Source: Algoriphagus ratkowskyi
GTDB lineage: Bacteria; Bacteroidota; Bacteroidia; Cytophagales; Cyclobacteriaceae
Reading direction: 5' to 3'
Length of the DNA: 64,000 nucleotides
Assembly: GCF_002150505.1 (NCBI RefSeq)
Contig: NZ_MSSV01000016.1
Span: 1 to 64,000, forward strand
The notes under the pieces were generated by a model. The model was not told the origin of the DNA. It did no database searches and worked only from the letters and a program-made list of their open reading frames with translations. Positions 1 through 8,158 of this stretch are shown one piece after another. Position numbers and translations under genes: made by a program. Numbering within the stretch: the first letter of the stretch is position 1; each line of letters begins with the position of its first letter.

Positions 1-5
1 TCCAG

Positions 6-38
6 AAAAATAAAAAGGTGTAGTTACAAACTACACCT
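6..38 (-). terminator. Rho-independent terminator for the esterase gene
   Basis: A 10-bp perfect stem (AGGTGTAGTT / AACTACACCT) with a 3-base loop lies at 16-38. Read on the minus strand it is followed by a T-rich tract (complement of the A-rich bases 6-15). It sits about 147 bases downstream of the minus-strand esterase stop. Confidence 0.75.
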
Positions 39-91
39 AGTCAAATTTAACGCTCTACACCCAGAAGGGGAATAAAGTGAATCTACCCCCT

Positions 92-115
92 GCTGAGTGT
101 AGTCTACGCTTTGAG
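92..115. repeat. Dispersed ~24-bp repeat, copy 1
   Basis: This copy reads CTGAGTGTAGTCTACGCT followed by TTGAG and resembles sequences at 1231-1254, 2457-2480 and 4428-4452. All four copies lie between genes in the first 4.5 kb. Confidence 0.5.
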
Positions 116-184
116 GTGGCCCTTCCCACAGACTCAAACAACACGAATTACTTCTACAAGAACAGTTCTAAATCTACCTAATGC

Positions 185-1051
185 CTATTTCTGACGAAAG
201 GTATCTGATACAAATGATAACACTTCGGGAAGGGACGTTCTCCAATAGGTCCAATTATGAGCGCCATCCCTTATTCTGAACTCATGGGGGATATCTTTTT
301 TCTTCATTGCGATATGAACTAAGCTATTTCCTTCATAAAGGAAATCATCATCCCCACAATCAAAATACCATTTTACAGATTTCATCGCTTCCACTTCATT
401 CAATTCGATTTGCCTTAGTGCGGAATGCCGGTCATAATAGCCTTCGAGGTTATCAGTATTTTTTACCTCGGTTTTATTGGTTTGAAGTCCTTGATTGAAT
501 TCTTCAAAAGTGGAATTCCTCAATGATGCACTTAAAGGGCAAGCGGAAGAAAACAAGTCAGGGCGGTGCATGGCATAGAAAAATGTACCACCGCCTCCCA
601 TGGACAATCCAGCTATTGCCCTATACTTTTTCTCAGATTTGATTCGGTACTTTTTTTCTACCTCAGGCATCAGTTCCTCAAAAAAGAAATCTTCATATCG
701 CCATTCATTGTTGATATCATTGAAGTTACCCCGCTTACCTGTATTGGCATCCGGCATGACAATAATCATGGCCGTAGATTTTCCTTCTAAGATGGCTTTG
801 TCAGCGATATGTTGGACTTCTCCAAACTGTACCCAACCTGTCTGATCGTCTCCGGCTCCATGAAGGAGATACAAGACAGGGTAAGAGCGCTGCGAGGTCT
901 CATATCCGGGTGGCAGATAGATCGCATATTTACGCTCCATATTGAGTATTTTACTCTGCATTGTCATTTGGTCAAAAACCTTACTGTCTTGTGCAAAAGC
1001 AATTATTGAAAACAATAAACAGAAGGATAAAGCAAGTGTGTATTTTTTCAT
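185..1051 (-). CDS. Secreted esterase of the alpha/beta hydrolase (esterase D / feruloyl esterase) family
   Basis: The 288-residue protein begins with a Sec signal peptide (MKKYTLALSFCLLFSIIAFA, cleavage near AQD). The start at 1051 is preferred over the upstream ATG at 1114 because it places the signal peptide at the N-terminus. Family landmarks are the oxyanion-type LLHGAGDD segment and the nucleophile elbow GLSMGG, whose Ser is the expected catalytic residue; a late His in DGAHNWTYW and an Asp in the FDCGDDDF region fit the rest of the triad. The family (esterase D, Fes-like, antigen 85-like) hydrolyses ester bonds, often of acylated sugars, in the periplasm or outside the cell. The actual substrate cannot be read from sequence. 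It appears monocistronic with its own terminator. Confidence 0.85.
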   Translation of the reverse strand: MKKYTLALSFCLLFSIIAFAQDSKVFDQMTMQSKILNMERKYAIYLPPGYETSQRSYPVLYLLHGAGDDQTGWVQFGEVQHIADKAILEGKSTAMIIVMPDANTGKRGNFNDINNEWRYEDFFFEELMPEVEKKYRIKSEKKYRAIAGLSMGGGGTFFYAMHRPDLFSSACPLSASLRNSTFEEFNQGLQTNKTEVKNTDNLEGYYDRHSALRQIELNEVEAMKSVKWYFDCGDDDFLYEGNSLVHIAMKKKDIPHEFRIRDGAHNWTYWRTSLPEVLSFVSDTFRQK

Positions 1052-1230
1052 ATCGGTTGGGGAATTTGGATTGAGTAGCTGTTTGATTTTTTGGATAAAA
1101 AAATATGAATGCATTAATCTACCATAAAGATGAATATATAAAAATCGTTACTTTTTTTTCGGACTTGCAGATTTTCCGACGGTCACTTTTTGTTTTTTTA
1201 CTTAGGTTAAAGGATTAAGCGACTACCTCC

Positions 1231-1254
1231 ACTGAGCGTAGTCTAGGCGTTGAG
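1231..1254. repeat. Dispersed ~24-bp repeat, copy 2
   Basis: Reads ACTGAGCGTAGTCTAGGCGT then TGAG; the clearest copy of the motif also seen at 92-115, 2457-2480 and 4428-4452. Confidence 0.5.
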
Positions 1255-1446
1255 TCTGCTAGGAGTAGATTCCAGCGCTGGATGCTGGCCTCTCGCTAAA
1301 ATGCTATACCAAAGCATTTTTTACGTTCGATCCTACTTTTTATCCTTATCAATTTGAAATTGAATGTCATGCTGAACTTATTCCAAAATTCAAGTTCGTT
1401 AGTAGCATTCTTGCCTGGGTCGTAATTCTTGCAGGTTTTCTAATTG

Positions 1447-1462
1447 CCTGCCAGCTGGCAGG
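1447..1462. repeat. Perfect 16-bp palindrome
   Basis: CCTGCCAGCTGGCAGG is perfectly self-complementary. It lies 53 bases upstream of the TIM-barrel gene start. It could be a cruciform or REP-like remnant, or an operator; nothing in the sequence decides this. Confidence 0.5.
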
Positions 1463-1514
1463 TTCGTTTATAATCGCTAACTTAAATGCGACATAATCAT
1501 ATTATAAATTAACA

Positions 1515-2345
1515 ATGAAATTAAAAGTATTGACACTTTTGTTTGCAATCACACTTACGGTTTGCAACGCACAGGAAACCAGACCAGGACCTCAGCTACC
1601 TCCTGAAACTGGTGAAAGTTTTAAAGTAGGAATAGCGGGTTTCACCTTCGCAAAATTCGATCTCGACAAAGCACTTGAAACATTAAAAGCTGTAGATGTA
1701 CATTATTTATGCATCAAGGATTTTCATTTGCCAATGACGAGCAGCGATGAGGAAATTGCTGCTTTTCATGCTAAACTGAAAGCCAATGATGTTGTCGGTT
1801 ACGCAATCGGCCCAATTTATATGAAAACCGAAGAGGAAATTGACAGGGCTTTTGACTATGCAAAAAGAGTTGGGGTAAAGCTGATTGTTGGCGTTCCCAA
1901 TGTTGAGCTGCTTCCTTATGTCGATAAAAAAGTAAAGGAGTATGATTTTAAATTTGCCATCCATTTGCACGGACCGGATATTAAAATCTTTCCAGATGCC
2001 GAAGATGTTTGGAACCACACCAAAGATCTCGATCCTAGAATTGGAATGTGCTTGGACGTTGGTCACGATACACGCAACGGTAAAGACGCTGTGGCAGACC
2101 TTGAAAAATACCACACCCGCGTTTTCGATATGCACATAAAAGATGTAACCGCACCAACTAAATTGGGTTATTCACTCGAAGTAGGCCGTGGTGTAATCGA
2201 TTTTCCTTCACTAGTGAAAATGATTAGAAAAGTAGGTTACACAGGTGTTTGCGCTCTGGAACACGAAAGAAACATGGACAATCCATTTATGGGAATTGCC
2301 GAATCTGTGGGTTATTTTAGGGGTGTAATAGAAGCCACTAAATAA
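1515..2345 (+). CDS. Secreted sugar phosphate isomerase/epimerase-like TIM-barrel protein
   Basis: This 276-residue protein has an N-terminal signal peptide (MKLKVLTLLFAITLTVCNAQ), so it is exported to the periplasm. The mature part matches the xylose isomerase-like TIM barrel (AP endonuclease 2 superfamily). Expected metal-site residues are visible: the HLHG segment, the His and Asp in MCLDVGHDT, the His in FDMHIKD, and the terminal Glu in CALEHERN. Proteins of this family with signal peptides are common in Bacteroidota and usually act on sugars or cyclitols, but the reaction here is unknown. A strong terminator follows, so it is probably transcribed alone. Confidence 0.82.
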   Translation: MKLKVLTLLFAITLTVCNAQETRPGPQLPPETGESFKVGIAGFTFAKFDLDKALETLKAVDVHYLCIKDFHLPMTSSDEEIAAFHAKLKANDVVGYAIGPIYMKTEEEIDRAFDYAKRVGVKLIVGVPNVELLPYVDKKVKEYDFKFAIHLHGPDIKIFPDAEDVWNHTKDLDPRIGMCLDVGHDTRNGKDAVADLEKYHTRVFDMHIKDVTAPTKLGYSLEVGRGVIDFPSLVKMIRKVGYTGVCALEHERNMDNPFMGIAESVGYFRGVIEATK

Positions 2346-2371
2346 TAGTTAAACACAATATTTTTGTTGTA

Positions 2372-2410
2372 TAAAAGGCTGAATTCTTTAGAGTTCAGCC
2401 TTTTATTTTT
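2372..2410 (+). terminator. Rho-independent terminator after the TIM-barrel gene
   Basis: An 11-bp stem AAAAGGCTGAA / TTCAGCCTTTT is followed by ATTTTT. It begins about 27 bases after the stop codon. Confidence 0.85.
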
Positions 2411-2456
2411 AGGATTTTAAAAAACAACTTTTATACGATAGCAAATGAAATGCGCC

Positions 2457-2480
2457 CCATTGAGCGTAATCTAGGCATAG
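2457..2480. repeat. Dispersed ~24-bp repeat, copy 3
   Basis: Reads CCATTGAGCGTAATCTAGGC then ATAG, a diverged copy of the motif at 1231-1254. Confidence 0.4.
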
Positions 2481-2760
2481 ATTATAACCACGCCTTTATT
2501 CATTAGAATTTGTGATTCTCTCAATATTGAACGTCCTTAATTTGATGTGTTTATAAAAAGGTCAGAAAGTTAATTCGTGGAGACTCATTTTTCTAACACT
2601 ATTTGTTGGTGTGATTTCGTTTAAACTCTTCACGTTAGTAAAAAAAAATACTTCTATAGTAAACCTTCGCATTTGGATTAAATTAAATTTTATACCGACT
2701 ACTCTATTTGAGATCTCTTTTTTAAATTCATTAAATGCTTAACCAATTAACTTAAACAAA

Positions 2761-3282
2761 ATGGATACAAAACCTTGGACGCAGCAAGAACTCATTAATG
2801 AGATTGAAACGACCCATCGAAACTTCAATAAGACACTTTCAAATTTTTCAGAGAAAGAACTCAACACTGTTCCCTTCGAGGGGAGTTGGACAGCAGGGCA
2901 AGTAGCAGAGCATATTACAAAGTCAAATGGAGGTATACTTCAACAATTGTCAAACGGGAAAACAGAGTCTACAAACCGCCCCTATGACGAACAAGTCAGT
3001 GTAATTCAAAACATCTTTCGAAGCAAGGATAAAATGAAATCTGCATTACCCTTGGAGCCCGAACAACCGCCTCATAATGTTGAAGACTTATTAAAAAACT
3101 TAAAGCAACAAAAAGAAAGTCAAATTGAAGTGATAAAAAACTATGACCTAAAAGCCTTGATTTCAGAACTGGAATTTCCACCATCTCCAGATGGTTTGAC
3201 ACGATACGAATGGCTTCACTTAATGATTGAGCACGCTCAAAGACACAGCAAGCAACTTGAAAATATTCAAAAAAAATTGTAG
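2761..3282 (+). CDS. DinB family protein
   Basis: The 173-residue protein matches the DinB/YfiT-like four-helix bundle. Landmarks are the N-terminal helix, the WTAGQVAEHITKS segment with the first metal-ligand His, and the C-terminal HLMIEHAQRHSKQL segment with further His ligands. Members are cytosolic and metal-dependent; many are thiol transferases or damage-induced proteins of undefined substrate. The gene is followed after 2 bases by the truncated start of a DUF899 gene (3285-3341). A DinB-DUF899 operon probably existed before disruption. Confidence 0.85.
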   Translation: MDTKPWTQQELINEIETTHRNFNKTLSNFSEKELNTVPFEGSWTAGQVAEHITKSNGGILQQLSNGKTESTNRPYDEQVSVIQNIFRSKDKMKSALPLEPEQPPHNVEDLLKNLKQQKESQIEVIKNYDLKALISELEFPPSPDGLTRYEWLHLMIEHAQRHSKQLENIQKKL

Positions 3283-3284
3283 CT

Positions 3285-3341
3285 ATGAAACAAGAAGCAT
3301 CTAGTTTTCCAGATATTGTTTCAAGAGAAGAATGGCTATGA
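3285..3341 (+). pseudogene. N-terminal remnant of a DUF899 (thioredoxin-like) gene
   Basis: An ATG two bases after the DinB stop opens an 18-codon frame ending FPDIVSREEWL then TGA. The segment matches my recollection of the very N-terminus of DUF899 family proteins, where an S-R-E-E-W-L motif is normally followed by a long helix and a thioredoxin-like fold of over 200 residues. Nothing resembling the remainder is found; a PDDEXK nuclease gene begins about 25 bases later. I read this as a gene truncated by insertion or deletion. The peptide is short, so the family assignment rests on a few residues plus its start position and spacing after DinB. Confidence 0.55.
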
Positions 3342-3366
3342 GGTGTATGAGTAAATTTTGAATTTG

Positions 3367-4359
3367 ATGAATGAATTGACAAAAAACAAGGATAGTTTTT
3401 ACGAGAAAATCGCTGACTTACTTAAAGGAGCTAGACAAGCTGTGATTAAATCAGTTAATCACACCATGGTAGTCACCTACTTTGAAATTGGTAAGTTGAT
3501 TATCAATCAAGAGCAAGAGGGAGAAGAAAAAGCTAAGTATGGGCAGAATTTGATAAGTGAACTCTCCCTTAAATTATCCCTAGAATTCGGGAAAGGGTTT
3601 TCGGCTACAAACCTTAAACAAATGCGGACATTTTATTTGACGTATTCAAAAGGTCAGATGGTTTCTGACCAATTCAACTTAAGTTGGTCACATTACTTAA
3701 AGCTTATGCGGATTGAAGATGAAAATGAACGTAAATTTTATGAGATAGAGAGCTTTAAGAGTAATTGGAGTTTGAAGGAGTTGCAAAGACAATATGACAC
3801 TGCATTATACACAAGGTTAACTTTAAGTAGAGAAAAAAATAAAGTATCAGAGCTAGCGGAAAAAGGATTGATTATTGAAAACCCAAAAGATGCGATTAAA
3901 GACCCATATGTCTTGGAATTCATAGGATTACCAGAATATTCAAGTTATTCCGAAAGTGATTTGGAACAAAAGTTAATAGATAAGCTTGAGCATTTTTTAC
4001 TTGAATTAGGCACTGGATTTACATTCGTTGCTCGTCAGAAGCGAATTACATTCGATGACAAGCATTTTCGGATTGACCTAGTCTTTTACAATAGATTTTT
4101 AAAGAGCTTTGTTCTAATAGATTTAAAAATTGGTGAATTGAAACACCAGGATATTGGGCAAATGCAGATGTATGTAAACTACTATGACAGAGAGGTTAAA
4201 TTGAAGGATGAAAATAAGACAATAGGGTTGATCCTATGTCAAAACAAGAATGAATCTGTAGTTCAATATACTTTACCCGAAAATAACGAGCAGATTTTTG
4301 CCAGTAAATATCAAACGGTTTTACCTACAAAAGAGAAGCTGAAGGAATTGATTTCCTGA
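3367..4359 (+). CDS. PDDEXK nuclease domain-containing protein (DUF1016/YhcG family)
   Basis: The 330-residue protein has the two-part architecture of DUF1016/YhcG proteins. The N-terminal helical domain (residues about 10-150) contains the typical YFEIGKLI and LKQMRTFY segments. The C-terminal PDDEXK nuclease fold (about 190-320) shows a RIDLVFYNRF strand, with the core Asp, followed by VLIDLKIGEL, where D-L-K takes the E-x-K position. The ATG at 3367 is chosen over an in-frame TTG at 3358. YhcG-like proteins are stand-alone accessory genes often linked to restriction or mobile DNA and are suspected nucleases; the target is unknown. It sits directly beside a truncated DUF899 gene with no partner methylase or helicase, so it looks like a recent insertion. 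Confidence 0.88.
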   Translation: MNELTKNKDSFYEKIADLLKGARQAVIKSVNHTMVVTYFEIGKLIINQEQEGEEKAKYGQNLISELSLKLSLEFGKGFSATNLKQMRTFYLTYSKGQMVSDQFNLSWSHYLKLMRIEDENERKFYEIESFKSNWSLKELQRQYDTALYTRLTLSREKNKVSELAEKGLIIENPKDAIKDPYVLEFIGLPEYSSYSESDLEQKLIDKLEHFLLELGTGFTFVARQKRITFDDKHFRIDLVFYNRFLKSFVLIDLKIGELKHQDIGQMQMYVNYYDREVKLKDENKTIGLILCQNKNESVVQYTLPENNEQIFASKYQTVLPTKEKLKELIS

Positions 4360-4427
4360 ATAAGAGTCATTTTATAGGTGTATATAGATGATAGGCTCCA
4401 AACTCTCGACAATGTTGAGAGAAAGCT

Positions 4428-4452
4428 CCACTGACCTTAGTCTAGATTTAGA
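4428..4452. repeat. Dispersed ~24-bp repeat, copy 4
   Basis: Reads CCACTGACCTTAGTCTAGAT then TTAGAG in the gap between the nuclease and the phosphatase; the most diverged copy of the motif at 1231-1254. Confidence 0.4.
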
Positions 4453-4623
4453 GCTAAGTATCCTTTCCAGCCTTCCCCTTTTTCTTTACCCCTTCTATCA
4501 ACTTTATCCTACTATCCTATTACCTCCGATTTTCTTCTAGATCACTTGCATATAAACCCACTTTCTAATCACCCGCTAAAACTGTAATTTAACTTTTTCA
4601 TTACCCCTGATAACCCACTCTCA

Positions 4624-6126
4624 ATGAGATTTAAGAAAGTATCCAGCTTAGTTACCCTTATCGTCAGTCTTTTTAGTACTGCCACTTTTGCACAAAGAAC
4701 TGATTCCATACCGGTAAGGCATGACGTCACTTTACCGCAAGCACACAAGGGAACGTTGGAAATTGACAGTTTGCTGCTCGATAGTTATGTGAGATTACCT
4801 GAGAATATTAGAAAGTTTTATTTGGAAGCTAGGTCGGTATTTGAGGAGAATGAAGTTGATTTTACAGACGAGAGAATTGTAGCAGCTGCTGTCAAAAATG
4901 GCATTCCTTTGATTTCAGGCCCGATGTTGGGTGATTTGAAAGAGAATAGCGTAACTATCTGGTTTAGACCAGCAAGTATAAATCTGATTGAAATTGAAAT
5001 AGCTGATTTAGCTGGTAAAGAAACAAAGCTATATATTTTTAATCCCAGCGTGGCCGGACAAGCTGAGCGAATCGTCTTAGGGAATTTGTCATCATCGACG
5101 AAGTATTCCTATTTAATGAAAATACAAGGTGCAGAGGTTGCTAAAGGTACTTTCCAAACATCCTCAAAAATCGGAGAAACAAGCGAGTTACGACTAGCTT
5201 TTGCTTCTGATTTTCATAAAATAGGTCTGCACAATCCTAACTTGATGGACGCTATTTTAGCGAGAAATCCAATCGCGATGCTGCTACTCGGAGACCTTGC
5301 TGTGGATGATAGAGATACTAAGCTGAGCATGCATAGAGCTGATTACTTGCTTCGGGATGTTTCGCAGCCTTGGAGAAAATTGGCTGCAAATGTCCCACTT
5401 TATGCTGCTTGGGATGATCATGATTATCTAAACAATGATCTTAGTGGTTTGCCAGAAGGAGTTAGCGAGGTGGACAGAGATGCGCTCCGCCGCCTGTGGA
5501 AGGAAAACTGGAATAACCCTAAAACTGAGGTGGATGGGATTTACTTCAATACGCGGATAGGAGCTGTAGAGGTAATTATGCTGGATACCCGTTCTTTTCG
5601 TGAGAATGACAGAAGAGGCGAATACAATTCCTATTTGGGCGCAGCCCAACTCAATTGGCTAAAGGATGTGCTGGCAAAATCCACCGCTCCGTACAAGCTG
5701 ATCACTAGTGGAACGATGTGGAGTGATTACATCTCTGAAGGAAAGGATTCCTGGGGAACTTGGGATACGCTGGGACGGGAGGAGATACATAAATTGATAG
5801 AAACAGAAAATATACCTGGGGTACTGTTGCTGAGTGGGGACCGCCATGGAGCGAGAGGCTTTACTATTCCCAGAAAGGGAGATTTTGAGTTCTACGAATT
5901 TGGCCCAGCTTCCTTAGGTGGCGTTCCAGGACCAGAAGCGATTGCAAAGAATTCATCGACACAACTATTCGGGTATCTTGGATTGGGATTAAAAGCGTTT
6001 GGAGAATTAGTATTCGATAGGGAAGGCGAGTTGCCTCGGGTCACCTTCAGATTGATCGATGAATATGGGAATATCATGGAGGAGCATCAGTTGTCTTATG
6101 ATCAATTAATCCCACGAAATAAGTAA
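4624..6126 (+). CDS. Secreted PhoD-like alkaline phosphatase/metallophosphatase
   Basis: This 500-residue protein starts with a signal peptide ending at FSTATFAQ, so it is exported. An N-terminal beta-sandwich (about 75-185) precedes a metallophosphatase domain. Metal-ligand motifs of the PhoD/calcineurin-like fold are visible: ASDFHK, LLLGDLAVDD, AAWDDHDY and LLSGDRHGARG. PhoD-type enzymes release phosphate from phosphodiesters or monoesters in the periplasm, often under phosphate limitation. No Pho regulatory site could be recognised, and no phosphate transporter is adjacent. It appears to be a single-gene unit. Confidence 0.88.
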   Translation: MRFKKVSSLVTLIVSLFSTATFAQRTDSIPVRHDVTLPQAHKGTLEIDSLLLDSYVRLPENIRKFYLEARSVFEENEVDFTDERIVAAAVKNGIPLISGPMLGDLKENSVTIWFRPASINLIEIEIADLAGKETKLYIFNPSVAGQAERIVLGNLSSSTKYSYLMKIQGAEVAKGTFQTSSKIGETSELRLAFASDFHKIGLHNPNLMDAILARNPIAMLLLGDLAVDDRDTKLSMHRADYLLRDVSQPWRKLAANVPLYAAWDDHDYLNNDLSGLPEGVSEVDRDALRRLWKENWNNPKTEVDGIYFNTRIGAVEVIMLDTRSFRENDRRGEYNSYLGAAQLNWLKDVLAKSTAPYKLITSGTMWSDYISEGKDSWGTWDTLGREEIHKLIETENIPGVLLLSGDRHGARGFTIPRKGDFEFYEFGPASLGGVPGPEAIAKNSSTQLFGYLGLGLKAFGELVFDREGELPRVTFRLIDEYGNIMEEHQLSYDQLIPRNK

Positions 6127-6349
6127 TTGGCAATTGCTAACAAGGATAGACATTCGTTCAAAGAATTAACTTTACATCTAGCAAAGCTCCGATTCACAAG
6201 TAGCCGTTAAATATCCTTTTCAGGCAGATTTTACTTTTATTTTTCCTGCCGACATTATTCTAGCATATAATCTTAGCTATATAAAGCCATGCATTCTACC
6301 ACTTTTAGCCAATTGACAAATTACTCTAACCTTACTAAAAATAATTCAA

Positions 6350-6871
6350 ATGGAAATACAAGTTTGGTTAGATAATTCTAACTCCCTATTCCATCAAATT
6401 TTTATGATTGTTATGGGAGGACTTTATGGGGTTTCCTTCCTGTTTGGAACTACTTACAACGTAGTAAATATTTTTGTGTACTACCTATTAATTCCATCCT
6501 CATGGATTTATTTAATCAGTAGAAAAACGAGTTATTGGTTGAATCTTATTTCGTTAGGGCTTTTAATGGCATTCTCACTACTTCCGAATATCAGAACAAG
6601 CTGTGATTATTTTTTTCAACAAAGTGTTGACTTCCTAAATTGGACAGCCGAAATTTTTGATTCAAACTACATTGATATGTCGGTTCATATTTGTGTGACT
6701 GGTGTCGGAATTATATATCTAATCCTGATTCTATTTACCTTGACAAAAAAGATTGCAAAAATCACTCTGATTACTACTGTTGTGATTTTTGTGCTATATA
6801 TGATCCTTGTGTATCCTAATTTTAAGGATCTTATGCTATTTGGCCTAGAGAAAACGGGTGTCCAATACTAG
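6350..6871 (+). CDS. Unknown polytopic membrane protein
   Basis: The 173-residue product is not assigned to a family. It is strongly hydrophobic, with about five predicted membrane spans (near residues 15-33, 40-57, 63-82, 105-128 and 135-153). Charged residues lie only in short connecting loops and there are no recognisable catalytic motifs. The upstream gap of 223 bases contains nothing identifiable. A broken small membrane-protein gene follows 117 bases later, so the two may once have been co-expressed; this is inference. Confidence 0.6.
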   Translation: MEIQVWLDNSNSLFHQIFMIVMGGLYGVSFLFGTTYNVVNIFVYYLLIPSSWIYLISRKTSYWLNLISLGLLMAFSLLPNIRTSCDYFFQQSVDFLNWTAEIFDSNYIDMSVHICVTGVGIIYLILILFTLTKKIAKITLITTVVIFVLYMILVYPNFKDLMLFGLEKTGVQY

Positions 6872-6988
6872 TATATAAATAAATCCCTATAGCCCAATAG
6901 TAGTAGTTAGACTTCCATATCAGGCAGATTTCCCTATTATCTTTCCTACCGAGTTTATACTTATCATCCAATTTCACAAAACAGAAAC

Positions 6989-7132
6989 ATGAATCAAAAT
7001 AACTTAACAGCATTAACAGATTAAGAATTATTGCAAAAAGTAAAGACAAGTAAATCCTCTAAAATCTATGATGCTGCCATCATCGGACTATTAATTGGAA
7101 TTGCTATTTATGGTTATCTTAAAGCAGGATGA
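6989..7132 (+). pseudogene. Small membrane protein gene interrupted by an early stop
   Basis: A frame opens MNQNNLTALTD, hits TAA at 7022-7024, and continues in the same frame as ELLQKVKTSKSSKIYDAAI then IGLLIGIAIYGYLKAG before TGA at 7130-7132. An N-terminal LTDQELL motif followed by one hydrophobic helix is a recurring pattern in small Bacteroidota membrane proteins. A single C-to-T change (CAA to TAA) therefore explains the break. The hydrophobic C-terminal segment also ends early compared with my recollection of relatives, which have a second hydrophobic segment. No plausible restart codon lies just after the stop. Confidence 0.6.
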
Positions 7133-7292
7133 GGAAATGAAGATTCTCTGGTTTCCTTATTGTCTGCTAGTGAGTTAACCCAATATCAAGTTAAATCTCT
7201 ACTCTTTTTCTCGAGTAATCTATCTGAACATTAAGTCCAAAATCGGGTTTAAATCTCTTTAAGAGATATTTCCCACAATTATTCATTTAAAG

Positions 7293-7700
7293 ATGCACAG
7301 TAAAATTTCCTATTTGATTGTAAGATTAGCGATAGGCCTCAGTATGTTTGGCCATGGATTGGTTCGCTTACCAAAGCTTCAAGCATTCAGCCAAGGCATG
7401 GTGAAGACTTTTGAAAATTCCATGTTACCCGAGTTACTGACAACACCTTTTTCTTATGTTTTACCATTTGCAGAATTGATTTTTGGTTTTTTACTTATCA
7501 TCGGATTATTCTCTCGAGTGTCTGCTATAGGTACAGCAGCAGTGTTATTGACGCTGATTTTTGGTTCTACCCTGATAGAAAATTGGGATGTAATAACATC
7601 TCAGTTAGTTCATATTGCTTTTGTAGCATATCTAGTACATAATGTGAAGGATAACAGCTATGCTGTTGACTGTCTTCTTAGTAAGAAGAGAGCCGGATAA
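7293..7700 (+). CDS. DoxX family membrane protein
   Basis: The 135-residue protein has four predicted membrane helices and the DoxX-family hallmarks: a first helix with LAIGLSMFGHGLVRL and the PFAELIFGFLLIIGLFSR segment. DoxX-like proteins are small inner-membrane proteins associated with redox or thiosulfate metabolism in some organisms; in Bacteroidota their role is mostly undefined. It stands alone, with 160 bases to the broken gene upstream and about 190 bases to the next gene. Confidence 0.85.
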   Translation: MHSKISYLIVRLAIGLSMFGHGLVRLPKLQAFSQGMVKTFENSMLPELLTTPFSYVLPFAELIFGFLLIIGLFSRVSAIGTAAVLLTLIFGSTLIENWDVITSQLVHIAFVAYLVHNVKDNSYAVDCLLSKKRAG

Positions 7701-7894
7701 AAAATTAAATGCCCAATCTCTGTTAGTGTGATGAAGCTCGGGCGTTAAATCTCTGTGTGCGATCCGTAGATCCTAGCAACTAGTATTGTATTGTGCCTAG
7801 CACAAAACATTTTCGCTTCTAAACTACTTAAGAATTGGAATGATGCCTTCAGTTTAATCTTACAGGCAAGTTTTTGATAAATAGTAGCAGCAAG

Positions 7895-8158
7895 ATGACT
7901 GAGCGCGAATTAGATAGAATCATAGAAATGGCCTGGGAAGATAGGACTCCTTTTGAAGCTATAGAAACACAATTTGGAGTGAATGAAGCTGAGGTAATCA
8001 AACTCATGCGAAGAGAGTTGAAGGAAAGCAGCTTCAAAATGTGGCGAAAGCGAGTGAATAGCGGAGTAAGTCAGAAACATCTCAAAAAGAGAAATCCTGA
8101 CATCGAGCGATTCAAGTGCTCCAGACAAAGAAGTATCTCTCTCAATATATTTTCCTAG
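7895..8158 (+). CDS. TIGR03643 family small protein, photolyase-associated
   Basis: The 87-residue basic protein begins MTERELDRIIEMAWEDRTPF and carries a compact helix-turn-helix-like core (FEAIETQFGVNEAEVIKLMRR) followed by KMWRKRV, the pattern of TIGR03643. The ATG at 7895 is preferred over an in-frame TTG at 7874. As known from Bacteroidota and marine proteobacteria, this family co-occurs with cryptochrome/photolyase-like genes and DUF2256 peptides; both are present here. Its stop codon TAG overlaps the likely GTG start of the next gene by one base, implying translational coupling. Its biochemical role is unknown; DNA binding is a guess from the fold and charge. Confidence 0.75.
   Translation: MTERELDRIIEMAWEDRTPFEAIETQFGVNEAEVIKLMRRELKESSFKMWRKRVNSGVSQKHLKKRNPDIERFKCSRQRSISLNIFS

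Larger units (their letters stand above)
1052..1514. other. Intergenic region with repeats and palindromes, no gene
   Basis: I see no coding sequence. The region holds dispersed-repeat copy 2 (1231-1254), a TCCAGCGCTGGA palindrome (1271-1282), a terminator-like hairpin AAAATGCT/AGCATTTT followed by T's (1297-1322) and a perfect 16-bp palindrome (1447-1462). Promoters for the esterase (minus) and the TIM-barrel protein (plus) must lie at its two ends, but I could not identify convincing boxes. Confidence 0.6.
2346..2760. other. Intergenic region with terminator and repeat, no gene
   Basis: The first 65 bases hold the terminator of the preceding gene, and 2457-2480 holds dispersed-repeat copy 3. 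The rest is AT-rich and contains the presumed promoter of the DinB gene. No ORF with family resemblance was seen. Confidence 0.6.

Noticed and set aside
1297..1322. Terminator-like hairpin AAAATGCT/AGCATTTT
   Set aside because: No plus-strand gene lies upstream of it, so calling it a terminator is unsupported.
3341..4383. 8-base direct repeat flanking the nuclease as a firm target-site duplication
   Set aside because: AGGTGTAT is too short and the flanks show no inverted repeats or transposase; kept only as a hint within the finding.
8116..8157. Start of the photolyase-like protein at GTG 8116
   Set aside because: It would overlap the TIGR03643 gene by 43 bases and adds residues unlike the family's N-terminus; GTG at 8158, overlapping the stop by one base, is preferred.
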